Source: Deltaproteobacteria bacterium (lineage in GTDB: Bacteria > UBA10199 > GCA-002796325 > JACPFF01). Taken from it: DNA of 64,000 nt. Location: contig JACQUX010000018.1 in NCBI GenBank assembly GCA_016210045.1, positions 1-64,000 on the forward strand. Direction: 5' to 3'. The notes below the pieces were generated by a model. The model did not search any database. It saw nothing but the letters and a program-made list of their open reading frames with translations, and was not told the origin of the DNA. Below are positions 8,139 through 17,005 of the stretch, piece after piece; position 1 is the first letter of the stretch; every line of letters starts with the position of its first letter. Made by a program: the position numbers and the translations under genes.

Positions 8139-11100
8139 TCAGCGTTCGCCAACGGTTATTGTCGCGCCGGACCGGCTTTCACACATCAAAAAAACCAGCG
8201 GCAAGACGATCAACGTTAACACCGTAGACGAGAATACGCCGCCGATCACAACCGTGGCCAGCGGGCGTTGGACTTCGGCGCCGAGGCCGGTGGAAAACAT
8301 CATCGGCAGGAAGCCGAAGATCTCGACCAGCGCGGTCATCAGCACGGGGCGCAGGCGCAGCAGGCATCCTTGAAAAACCAGTGTGACACCGGAATGTCCC
8401 GTCTCATGGCGCAAGAGATTGATGTAGCTGACGAGCACGATCCCATTCAAGAGCGCAATGCCGATGAGGGCGATGAATCCGACGCCGGCGGAAATACTGA
8501 ACGGCAAGCCGGTCATGAACAACATCACGATGCCACCCACCATCGCCAACGGGACGCCGCTGAAGATCAGCAACGTTTGGAACAGATTGCGAAACACCAG
8601 ATGGATCATCACCAGCACCAGCAGGAGGATCAGTGGCATTAAAACGAGCAACCGCGCCTTGGCCGCTTCCAGATTCTTGAAATTCCCGCCCCATTCGAAA
8701 TAGGAGCCGGCAGGAAGCGGGATGGCCTTTTCCAACGTCGCCTGGGCCTCTTGCACAAAACTTTCCGTGTCGCGCCCCCTGGGATTCAGCAGAATGGCGG
8801 TCCGCCGCTTGGTGTTTTCACGGATGATCAGTCCGAAACTTTCCGCCAGCCTCACATTGGCCACATCGGCGAGACGGACATTCAAATAGGGGCCGATCGA
8901 GACCGGGAGTTGCTTGATTTGCTCGATATCGGAACGTTCTTGTTCGCCCACGCGGATCACAATGGGGAAGCGTCTCGCGCCTTCGTACAACGTGCCTGCG
9001 TCCAATCCGCCGATCGCCGTGGCCACCGTATCAAGGACGGTCTGGACGGGAATGCCCATCTTTTCGAGCAGCGCGTGGTTCGGAACGATCTGTAAGAGCT
9101 TTGATTTTTCGGAAACCTCGGCTTCCACATCACCGGCCCCCGGAATGGCTTTTAAGAGCGTTTCGGCCTGTTCGGATTGTTCCAACAACAGGTTCAGATC
9201 GTCGCCGAAAATTTTCACCGACACATCCGCGCGCGTCCCTTCCAGAAGTTCATTAAAGCGCATCTGGATCGGCTGCGTGAGGATCGGTTCCTGATCCGGA
9301 ATTTCACTTCTGAGCTGTTCGACGACCGCAGCAGCCAGCGCGTCTTTGCTGCGGCGATGACCGTCTATTTGCGACCACTCGCGCTGCGGTTTGAGCATCA
9401 CGAACGTATCGGTCAGATAAATCCCCATCGGATCGGTGGCGGCTTCGGCGGTGCCGGTCCGCGAAAACACGTTCGCCACTTCCGGAAATTGCATGATGAC
9501 ACGCTCCGAATGTTCCTGCATGCGGACCGCTTCGCTCATGCTGATATTGACGTCGCGCTGGAGCATCACGACGATCGACCCCTCATTCAACTGGGGAACG
9601 AACTCGGCGCCCAGCCGAGTAAACAGCGCGAGCCCTGTCAACAAGACAAGGCCGATACCCGACAGAACGACCGTCCGGCGATTCAAACTCCAATACAGCA
9701 AACCGTGATAGCCGTGGCGCATGGCCCGCATCAACCAAGGCTCCTGTTCCGCCGCGTTGCCGCTCAGCAACAGCGACGCAAGCGCCGGAGCGGTCGTGAA
9801 GGAAAAAAACAACGCGCCGAGCAGGGCAAAACAAAACGAAGCGATCATCGGCTGGAACATTTTCCCTTCGATCCCGGTTAGCGCAAAGACGGGCAGCAGG
9901 ACCAACACGATAATCAACTGTCCGAACCCGGCCGCCTTCCGCGTTTCGATGGTGGCATCGACTACCGTTTCCTGCAGTTCTTTGTCGGTTAAAGGACGGG
10001 CGCGTGCTTTGACTCGTTCGTGGACCAGACGAACGCAGTTGTCCATCACGATGACGGCGCCGTCCACGATGATGCCGAAATCGAGCGCGCCCAAACTCAT
10101 CAGATTGCCGGAGAGACCCCGTGCTTTCATGAGCAGAAACGTGAACAGGAGCGCGAAGGGAATCGTCAGCGCCGTGATGACGGCTGCGCGGAAGTTGCCC
10201 AACAACAGCAACAGCACGACAATGACAAGCGCCGCGCCCGTGAGGAGGTTATGGACCACGGTCTCCAACGTCGCATCGACGACTTCCGCGCGATTGTAGA
10301 GCGTTTCAATCGTGATGCCCGGCGGCAGATTTTTATTGATGTCCTCGAGCCGTGCGGCGACCGCCTTGGCCACGCTCCGGCTGTTTTCGCCGGTCAGCAG
10401 AAACACGGTCCCCAGAATGGCCTCTTGGCCGCGGACCAGTGCGGAGCCGACCCGCAAGCCGCTCTCCACCGCGACCCTGGCGATATCGCCGATAGTCACG
10501 ACGCGCAGATTCTCCATCGTCTTGACGGGGACCTTTCGAATTGCATCGGCCGACGCAAAGAGCCCGACCGCCTGGACGAGGAGAAGCTCCTTCCCCTGTT
10601 CGATATATCCCCCGCCCACGTTCTTATTGCTGGCCTCCAGCGCAGCATGAAGATCCTCGAAATTCAGCCCCCATTCCGTCATGGCCTTGATGTCGGGCTG
10701 GATATGATATTGTTTCTCGTACCCTCCGGTCGTATCAACCCCGGCCACCCCCGGCACCGTCATCAAACGCGGGCGGATCATCCATTCCTGGATCGCGCGC
10801 AACTCCATGAGTTGAGCCTTTCGCGCCGGTCCCGTGAGCGGAAGTTTCGCTTCCACCGTGTACATGAAGATCTCGCCTAATCCGGTGGAGATCGGCCCCA
10901 ATTGTGGTTGTATGCCAGGCGGCAATTCGCGCAACACGGCGGACAATCGTTCGGCCACCTGCTGGCGGGCCCAATAGATATCCGTGCCGTCTTCGAAATT
11001 CACAGTGACTTGCGAGAGACCGAATTTTGAAAGCGATCGGATATGCGTCACATGCGCGATCCCGTTCACTGCCGCTTCAATGGGATACGTAATCGCTCGC

Positions 11101-11285
11101 TCGATTTCTTCCGGCACTAATCCTTCCACCAGACTGTTCACCGACACTTGGACATTGGTGATGTCCGGCACGGCGTCGATCGCCAGATGTTCAAAGGCGA
11201 TCCATCCCATCGCCGCCACAAGCAGCGTGAAAAGCAGCACGAGCCAGCGGTTGTGGACTGAAAATCGAATGACTGCGTTCACCAT
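8139..11285 (-). CDS. czcA: CzcA/CusA-type heavy-metal efflux RND pump
   Basis: A 1048-residue inner-membrane proton-driven pump of the HME-RND family. TM1 follows MVNAVIRFSVHNRWLVLLF. The periplasmic porter segments carry the usual DIYWARQQV and GLGEIFMYTVE signatures, and TM4 contains DFGIIVDGAVIVMDN with paired acidic residues, as in CzcA/CnrA subfamilies for divalent Zn, Co, Cd or Ni. ATG 11285 is used; an in-frame upstream start exists at 11315, but GGAG lies just before 11285. It lies 13 bp after the outer-membrane channel gene. A membrane fusion protein gene, normally present between or beside these, is absent. Confidence 0.93.
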   Translation of the reverse strand: MVNAVIRFSVHNRWLVLLFTLLVAAMGWIAFEHLAIDAVPDITNVQVSVNSLVEGLVPEEIERAITYPIEAAVNGIAHVTHIRSLSKFGLSQVTVNFEDGTDIYWARQQVAERLSAVLRELPPGIQPQLGPISTGLGEIFMYTVEAKLPLTGPARKAQLMELRAIQEWMIRPRLMTVPGVAGVDTTGGYEKQYHIQPDIKAMTEWGLNFEDLHAALEASNKNVGGGYIEQGKELLLVQAVGLFASADAIRKVPVKTMENLRVVTIGDIARVAVESGLRVGSALVRGQEAILGTVFLLTGENSRSVAKAVAARLEDINKNLPPGITIETLYNRAEVVDATLETVVHNLLTGAALVIVVLLLLLGNFRAAVITALTIPFALLFTFLLMKARGLSGNLMSLGALDFGIIVDGAVIVMDNCVRLVHERVKARARPLTDKELQETVVDATIETRKAAGFGQLIIVLVLLPVFALTGIEGKMFQPMIASFCFALLGALFFSFTTAPALASLLLSGNAAEQEPWLMRAMRHGYHGLLYWSLNRRTVVLSGIGLVLLTGLALFTRLGAEFVPQLNEGSIVVMLQRDVNISMSEAVRMQEHSERVIMQFPEVANVFSRTGTAEAATDPMGIYLTDTFVMLKPQREWSQIDGHRRSKDALAAAVVEQLRSEIPDQEPILTQPIQMRFNELLEGTRADVSVKIFGDDLNLLLEQSEQAETLLKAIPGAGDVEAEVSEKSKLLQIVPNHALLEKMGIPVQTVLDTVATAIGGLDAGTLYEGARRFPIVIRVGEQERSDIEQIKQLPVSIGPYLNVRLADVANVRLAESFGLIIRENTKRRTAILLNPRGRDTESFVQEAQATLEKAIPLPAGSYFEWGGNFKNLEAAKARLLVLMPLILLLVLVMIHLVFRNLFQTLLIFSGVPLAMVGGIVMLFMTGLPFSISAGVGFIALIGIALLNGIVLVSYINLLRHETGHSGVTLVFQGCLLRLRPVLMTALVEIFGFLPMMFSTGLGAEVQRPLATVVIGGVFSSTVLTLIVLPLVFLMCESRSGATITVGER

Positions 11286-11298
11286 ATGGAGACTCCGC

Positions 11299-12558
11299 CT
11301 ACATTTTCGCTTCAAGCACTCTCCCGTCGAGGATGTAGAGCCGCCAGAGGGCGTCGACGGCGATCAATTCCTGTTCGTGGCGCGTGCTGGTGATGTCGTA
11401 CAATTGGTTGTGGATCTCGATCACCAGGGCACTGGTCACCAGACCCTTTTCAAAATACGTTTCTAAATGTTGATGCTCGACGGCCAGTCCTGGGATGGAC
11501 CGGCTGGCGCGGAGTGCCTGAACAGCCGCACGGTAGCGCTTCAGTTGCAGGAGTCTTTCCGCCGCATTTTTTCTCAGGACCTGTTCCAGATTCGCCCGGG
11601 CACGTAACTGATCCGCTTTGGCAAACGCTTTTTCTCCGCGATTGCGGTTCCACAGCGGAAGCGGCACGGAAACCGTGACGCCGCCAAACCAGCGTGTTTC
11701 ACCGCTATCCTGAGCTTCGGCGTCGACGCTGGGGCCGATTTTCAGATCGGGCCAGGCGTTCGATTGTGCAACGGCGACCTTCCATGCGGACAGCTGCTGC
11801 TCGGAACGTGCCAACTCCAGCGAGGCACTGGAGCGTGGGGCTGGCTCCATCGCGCTGGGCGACTGGGGCCACCGCGCCGGCTTCGGCAAATGGCGCGCAA
11901 TCGTCCGGCCGGGAATCCCGGTTGCCGCTTCCAGCGACGCCATCATCCCGGCGCGTTCCTGAATCAGTGCAATCTGTTTGAGTGTGTACGCTTCCCGGGC
12001 CAACCTAAACGAGGATTGGGAAACTTCCTGCTCCGGTGTCCGTGTCGGCCGGGCATTGAGCGCAGCGAGGAGCTTGCTGAAGGTCGTGATGGTTTCCTCG
12101 GCCCGTTCCAACTCCAACCTGATCTGCCGGAGTCGATACAATGCGAACACGGTTTGCAGCGCTACGGCTTCTTGATTGCGCTTCACGGCAATGCCCGCTT
12201 GCTTGACCAGCGCCCTCGCCTGACCAATCCGGGCCCTCCGTTTGCCGCCGACTTCTACGGTGTGCAACAAAGCAGTCTCGCTGCTCCACCGAATTGCACC
12301 GGTGTTGTGCCCTCCCAGCACGCGGCCTTGGAGCTCCGGATTCGGTCGCTGTCGAGCGATCTGCACCAGTTGCGTGTCGCGCGCCGTCTCCGCCTGCGCG
12401 TGAATCACGTCGGGATGCCGGCCCAGCGCGCATTGGAGAATATCTTGGGCCGACACGATTGCATCGCAGGAATTCGCCCGCACATCCTGCGCGCCGCTCG
12501 CAACCAGCGTGGAGCTTGCAAAGAATAGGATCAAGATACGAAACGAATGACGTATCAT
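11299..12558 (-). CDS. czcC: CzcC-like outer-membrane efflux protein (TolC family)
   Basis: A 419-residue exported protein with a signal peptide (RILILFFASSTLVASGAQ) and two alpha-helical outer-membrane efflux repeats, the fold forming the TolC-type channel. Motifs include ALGRHPDVIHAQAE near the N terminus and VSVPLPLWNRNRGE near residue 300, characteristic of metal-efflux CzcC members. It is translated immediately upstream of the RND pump and downstream of a small cysteine-rich protein gene, forming a three-gene metal-resistance operon. Confidence 0.9.
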   Translation of the reverse strand: MIRHSFRILILFFASSTLVASGAQDVRANSCDAIVSAQDILQCALGRHPDVIHAQAETARDTQLVQIARQRPNPELQGRVLGGHNTGAIRWSSETALLHTVEVGGKRRARIGQARALVKQAGIAVKRNQEAVALQTVFALYRLRQIRLELERAEETITTFSKLLAALNARPTRTPEQEVSQSSFRLAREAYTLKQIALIQERAGMMASLEAATGIPGRTIARHLPKPARWPQSPSAMEPAPRSSASLELARSEQQLSAWKVAVAQSNAWPDLKIGPSVDAEAQDSGETRWFGGVTVSVPLPLWNRNRGEKAFAKADQLRARANLEQVLRKNAAERLLQLKRYRAAVQALRASRSIPGLAVEHQHLETYFEKGLVTSALVIEIHNQLYDITSTRHEQELIAVDALWRLYILDGRVLEAKM

Positions 12559-12627
12559 CGCATCGTCCTTATTTTGTTCGTCGTCCGCACAGAGACACGA
12601 CGGCTGCTACCGACACCGCAAGTGCCG

Positions 12628-12924
12628 TCAGGCGATCGGCGGCCGTTCGATCCGGGAAGGGAAACACTCGTCGTGGAGACCGCCGGGAGACATCTGGAAG
12701 TAACGCCTGTCCGAACGTGCCGGCGTCCGCAGGGTCACGGGTTGGGGAAGACTGGAGACGTGGAGGCTTCGGCACTGTAGGCAACAATCCGCACCGGCAC
12801 ACGATCCGGCCGCTTTATCGGCGCAACAGAAAGAACTTTCCAGCGACGCACCAGCCATGCCGAAAAAGAGCAGTATCGCAATGCAACGCAGACCGTTTCT
12901 GAACCACAACATTGACACCGCCAT
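12628..12924 (-). CDS. small secreted cysteine-rich protein of the metal-efflux operon
   Basis: A 98-residue protein with a hydrophobic N-terminal signal (MLWFRNGLRCIAILLFFGMAG) and a Cys cluster FCC-x8-C-x4-CC-x2-C directly after the predicted cleavage region, followed by a polar tail with no clear fold. It lies 69 bp upstream of the outer-membrane efflux gene on the same strand. Small periplasmic metal-binding or regulatory proteins (CzcI/CnrY-like in position, not in clear sequence) often head such operons. Function is inferred only from context and cysteines. Met1 or Met5 could be the start. Confidence 0.55.
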   Translation of the reverse strand: MAVSMLWFRNGLRCIAILLFFGMAGASLESSFCCADKAAGSCAGADCCLQCRSLHVSSLPQPVTLRTPARSDRRYFQMSPGGLHDECFPSRIERPPIA

Positions 12925-13096
12925 ATAAGAAAAGTGCGGCGAAGTCCACGCTTACCACCGGAGGGCCTTAGAGACAGACTCCGCCCGCTGCGAATGTAAC
13001 CTGCAACCTGGGCGACATTTGACGGTGGCCGAGCGCTTTCTCAGAATGGAAACCATTACGGCGTCGTAACCGACCGTATTGTAAGTCCTGCATAGC

Positions 13097-13112
13097 TGGC
13101 GCGGAACTTGCG
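13097..13112 (+). promoter_or_regulatory. sigma-54-like promoter of the beta-helix lipoprotein gene
   Basis: TGGCGCGGAACTTGCG has the invariant GG and GC doublets at the right spacing and differs from the consensus at two positions. The predicted start point (about 13123) is only 3 nt before the ATG at 13126, so the message would be almost leaderless. Confidence 0.45.
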
Positions 13113-13125
13113 TGTCTCAAGAGTG

Positions 13126-15741
13126 ATGAAACCGCGACTGGACTGGTACCGCGGTTGGATCACCATCTGCGCAGTGACCCTCCTGTCCTGCCAGGGGGCC
13201 GCACCGGAAGTTGAGACTCCTCGGGCGGAATTGCCGCAGCCGGTGGAAAATCGCAACGCACCTGCCCATCAGCCGGAAGCCGAGCTGCCGCCACCAATAC
13301 CGGACCCCGCGCTCCCAATCACCGTGCCCAGCGCCCCGAACACGCCGCTCAGCACGGTTGACCCTGCGACATTCTCGTCGCCGCTGCCCAGCGAACCACA
13401 GCCGACCGCGTCGCCGCTTATTCCACCGACGCCGCCCCCCCCGTCATCGCCGGACCCGCCCGTTGTATCTCCTGCCACTCCGCCCCCACCCGACAGTGTC
13501 CCCGCTCCGGTCACCGAAGCGGACGAGCGGCAAACGCTGTTGCACGCGCTGTTGCAACTGGATCGCCCGATCATCGTGGACACTCCGAAGCCAGTGCATG
13601 TCACAACGTTCGGCGCGATCCCCGATGACGGGATCGACGACACGGCGATGATCCAGCAGGCCATCGACACGGCGATCAAGCAAGGGGGGATCAATGCCAC
13701 GAAAAAAATATCGGCCCAAGGGACGCCCGTCGTCTACTTTCCGCGCGGCGTTTATCAAATCTCCAAGCCACTGACGATTTCGTTGGGAGGCTACGCCCCA
13801 TACCAGGTCTTGCGAGTGCTGGGCGATTGGGCCACGCTGCGGGTCACGTTACCGGTCAATGCCGCACCACTCACCTCGGTCCTCTCCGTCAACATCGCCG
13901 GCTTTCTCCAAGTCGAAGGGCTGATCTTGGATGCGAACGAGCAGGCGATCCACGGCCTCGAGACCTACAAATTCGGCGGTGGCCGAGTCAGCCGCATGGA
14001 ACGCATGATCGTGATGCGCGCGCTCGGGGATGGCCTGGCGATCCGCACCAGCACCGGGCCGTATTTCGGGCGGATCGTGGCATTGGGCAATCGCGGACAC
14101 GGGTGGCGACTGAGCGGGGACAACGGGCTGATCTGCGAACAGTGTGCGGCGGTGCATAACGGCGGCCACGGGTTCGCGATCTCCGGCGCAATGGAGCAGA
14201 ATGTCCCCTTTTCCGGCGGATGCCATTTCTATGATGTCTGGTCGCATGGAAACCGGGGAGCCGGCGCGCTGCTCTCGGCACAACCGCTGGCCGGACACGA
14301 TGCCGTCAGTCTGCGTGGTGGCCGCATCACGGAAAACAGCGGCGACGGTTTGTCGATCGATGCCGGCGAAGTCAACCTCACAGATCTGACGATTGCATCG
14401 ACGCGTGAGGGCAGCACGGACACCGATGATCCGGCGGCGGCGCGCGCGATCCGTCTTTTCAGCGCGGCCAATGGGGCTTTCATCAGTCGAAATCGGATCG
14501 AGCCGGCTGAGGATCCTGGTTTCGCGGCGATCGCCGCCGTCACCGCCGTCAAACATTATTCGTTTCTGAAAAATACGATCGGCACCACGCCGCAGGAACC
14601 GCCGGTGCAATGGGTAGATGCGTCGCCGCCGCTCTCGCTGGAGCTGGCGACTGAACCGCCCCCAGCCGCTGATACCGTGCAAACGGCGTTGCTGACCCAA
14701 GTGGCAAAAGCCCCTCTCGCCGCCGCTTCGAGCCTCGCCACCCCGATCGACATTACCCTCCACGGTGCGGTTTCCGACGATGGGCTGGATGACGGCCCGG
14801 CGATCCAAGCCGCGTTGGACCTGGCTGGGCAGCGAGCGCAGCAGGGCCTCGCGACGACGGTATTTATTCCTCGCGGGATCTTTCATATCGGGACCACGCT
14901 GGTGCTATCTGGCACACCGTCGGGCGGTGGCGCGACATCCGGCTCGCCGGTCGGATCGGTGCGGATCATCAGCGATTGGGGCATATTGCGCCGATCGGCG
15001 CCGGTCGGTGCCGGCGGTACGGCACTGAGCGGGGCCAGCGTGTTACGAGTACAGAATGCGGCGGGGGTACAGATCGAACGAGTGCAGATCGACGCCACGA
15101 CCAGTCCGATCGGGTTAGAGATCGTGGGGAGCCAGGAAATCACATTGCGGGGCGTGACAGTGCACGGCGCGATTTCAACCGGCGTGCGGGTCTTGGCAAG
15201 TCGGGATCTGACGATGGTCTCGAGCAGTAGCGATGCCGCCCAGACCGGCGTGGGATGGTGGTTTGAGGACACGGCCCATGTCATGGCACTCGCATTGCGG
15301 GCGATGAGCAATCGCGACGGCGTCGTCATCCGAGGCGCGGCGCTGGACCATACGACGGTCGGGCTCTGGGCAGAACTCAACACCGGAGATGCCGTGCGTA
15401 TTGAAGCGACCGCGCGCGGCGTGCCGCAGGCGATCACGTTCCAGGAAGGCTGGTTCGAGGGAAACCAAGGCGATGGCGTGCGCAGCGACGCCGGATCAAT
15501 CAGTGTCGAAGGTCTGCGGATGATTACGTACGATAGCAAGACGTCAACCCGCGGCCTCCGCATCGGCGCTGCGGCAATGCCGGTCCGATTGCTCGGCAAT
15601 CGATTGAATGCGTCGGGCTTCGCCGGCAACTATTACGGCAACATCACGCTGCACCGCACGCTGAGTGTGCACGACGAGATCATCGGCAACTTCGGCGCGT
15701 ACAACAGTGTCCCGTTGTTGATCGTGGAAGCAGCGCCGTAA
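13126..15741 (+). CDS. lipoprotein with two pectate-lyase-like right-handed beta-helix domains
   Basis: An 871-residue exported protein. The signal peptide ends in the lipobox LLSC, followed by a roughly 100-residue Pro-rich linker (PPTPPPPSSPDPP). Two homologous domains follow, each opening with the pectate lyase superfamily 3 signature: VTTFGAIPDDGIDDTAMIQQAID and, about 380 residues later, ITLHGAVSDDGLDDGPAIQAALD. Short Gly/Asn-rich coils typical of parallel beta-helices come after each. Such proteins bind or cleave polysaccharides or act as surface adhesins; catalytic residues cannot be assigned. ATG 13126 is used because the upstream TTG (13108) would add residues before the signal peptide and lie inside the promoter. 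Confidence 0.82.
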   Translation: MKPRLDWYRGWITICAVTLLSCQGAAPEVETPRAELPQPVENRNAPAHQPEAELPPPIPDPALPITVPSAPNTPLSTVDPATFSSPLPSEPQPTASPLIPPTPPPPSSPDPPVVSPATPPPPDSVPAPVTEADERQTLLHALLQLDRPIIVDTPKPVHVTTFGAIPDDGIDDTAMIQQAIDTAIKQGGINATKKISAQGTPVVYFPRGVYQISKPLTISLGGYAPYQVLRVLGDWATLRVTLPVNAAPLTSVLSVNIAGFLQVEGLILDANEQAIHGLETYKFGGGRVSRMERMIVMRALGDGLAIRTSTGPYFGRIVALGNRGHGWRLSGDNGLICEQCAAVHNGGHGFAISGAMEQNVPFSGGCHFYDVWSHGNRGAGALLSAQPLAGHDAVSLRGGRITENSGDGLSIDAGEVNLTDLTIASTREGSTDTDDPAAARAIRLFSAANGAFISRNRIEPAEDPGFAAIAAVTAVKHYSFLKNTIGTTPQEPPVQWVDASPPLSLELATEPPPAADTVQTALLTQVAKAPLAAASSLATPIDITLHGAVSDDGLDDGPAIQAALDLAGQRAQQGLATTVFIPRGIFHIGTTLVLSGTPSGGGATSGSPVGSVRIISDWGILRRSAPVGAGGTALSGASVLRVQNAAGVQIERVQIDATTSPIGLEIVGSQEITLRGVTVHGAISTGVRVLASRDLTMVSSSSDAAQTGVGWWFEDTAHVMALALRAMSNRDGVVIRGAALDHTTVGLWAELNTGDAVRIEATARGVPQAITFQEGWFEGNQGDGVRSDAGSISVEGLRMITYDSKTSTRGLRIGAAAMPVRLLGNRLNASGFAGNYYGNITLHRTLSVHDEIIGNFGAYNSVPLLIVEAAP

Positions 15742-15747
15742 ACCGCT

Positions 15748-16998
15748 TTAGCCCGACCGCTGCGGATTGGCGGGGTGGTCTTTCCAGGTGATGCGGCGGG
15801 AGGCGTCGTCGACGCGGCGCATCGTGATGCACTGGTCGACCGGGCAGACGAGGCTGCAGAGGTTGCAGCCGACGCAGTGATCTTCTTTGATCTGCGGGAT
15901 GCGACTCCCTTCCACTAAACGGATCGACTGATGCGCGCCGTCTTCGCACGCGCTGTAGCAAAGCTGACACCCGATGCAGGTCGCGGCGTTGATCTGCGCG
16001 ATGACCTTGTAATGTAAATCGAGTGCCTCCCACGGACGGAGTTTCCGCGCGGCAATGCCGACTAGTTGCGTGGGGTCAGCGAAATCGTGCGTGTGCAGAT
16101 ATTGGGCGAAGCCGGCGCACAGGTCGGTGATGATCCGAAAGCCATAATGCATGACGGCCGTGCAGATTTGGACCGTGCTCGCGCCCATCAGGAAAAATTC
16201 GACTGCGTCGCGCCAGGTCTCGATCCCGCCGATCCCGGAGATCGGCAAATGGAAATCGGGATGATTCACGAGCTCCGAAACCATGTTGAGCGCGATCGGC
16301 TTGACCGCCGGGCCACAATAGCCGCCGTGGCTGGATTCCCCGTTCACGATCGGATTTGGTTCCATCGTGTCGAGATTCACGCCGGTGACGGAATTGATCG
16401 TGTTGATCAGCGAGACGGCATTGGCGCCGCCGCGTTGCGCGGCCAAGCCGGCGGCCGTGATGCTGGTGATATTCGGCGTCAACTTCACGATCACCGGCTT
16501 GGTGGCCTTTTCCATCACCCAGCTGGTGATCTTTTCGATCACGTCGGGATTCTGCCCCACCGCCGCACCCATGCCGCGTTCGCACATGCCGTGCGGGCAG
16601 CCGTAATTCAGCTCGAAGCCGTCGACGCCGGCGTCTTCACAACGCGCGATCAGGTCGTGCCACTCGGCCTTGCTCTCCACCATTAATGACGCAATTAGTG
16701 CATGCTGCGGAAATTCGCGCTTCACGGCCGCCATTTCGGCCAAGTTCACGTCGATCGGGCGATCGGTAATCAGTTCGATATTGTTCAATCCCATGATGCG
16801 CCGATCCCGATAATGGATCGCGCCATAGCGGCTCGAAACGTTCACAATCGGTTGCCCGAGCGTCTTCCAGACCGCCCCGCCCCACCCGGCGCGAAACGCA
16901 TTCGCGACTTGGTAGCCGGTGTTGGTCGGCGGTGCCGACGCGAGCCAAAAAGGATTGGGAGCAGTAATGCCGGCGAAGTTGCAATGCAGATCCGTCAT
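15748..16998 (-). CDS. preA: NAD-dependent dihydropyrimidine dehydrogenase subunit PreA
   Basis: A 416-residue flavoprotein that with PreT reduces uracil and thymine to 5,6-dihydro derivatives. It has a dihydroorotate dehydrogenase-like TIM barrel with the active-site segment ELNYGCPHGMCERGMG, then two ferredoxin-like 4Fe-4S clusters near the C terminus (CIGCQLCYSAC and CVGCNLCSLVC). It is 8 bp downstream of preT on the same strand. The downstream enzymes of the pathway (dihydropyrimidinase, beta-ureidopropionase) are not in the window. Confidence 0.95.
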   Translation of the reverse strand: MTDLHCNFAGITAPNPFWLASAPPTNTGYQVANAFRAGWGGAVWKTLGQPIVNVSSRYGAIHYRDRRIMGLNNIELITDRPIDVNLAEMAAVKREFPQHALIASLMVESKAEWHDLIARCEDAGVDGFELNYGCPHGMCERGMGAAVGQNPDVIEKITSWVMEKATKPVIVKLTPNITSITAAGLAAQRGGANAVSLINTINSVTGVNLDTMEPNPIVNGESSHGGYCGPAVKPIALNMVSELVNHPDFHLPISGIGGIETWRDAVEFFLMGASTVQICTAVMHYGFRIITDLCAGFAQYLHTHDFADPTQLVGIAARKLRPWEALDLHYKVIAQINAATCIGCQLCYSACEDGAHQSIRLVEGSRIPQIKEDHCVGCNLCSLVCPVDQCITMRRVDDASRRITWKDHPANPQRSG

Positions 16999-17005
16999 GA
17001 CGACC

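Noticed and set aside
10020-10880. 286-residue plus-strand frame, plus similar frames at 8268-9881
   Set aside because: Antisense to the RND pump gene; His/Asp/Arg-rich shadow translation.
13849-14886. 345-residue minus-strand frame
   Set aside because: Antisense to the beta-helix lipoprotein; Arg-rich and without a start context.
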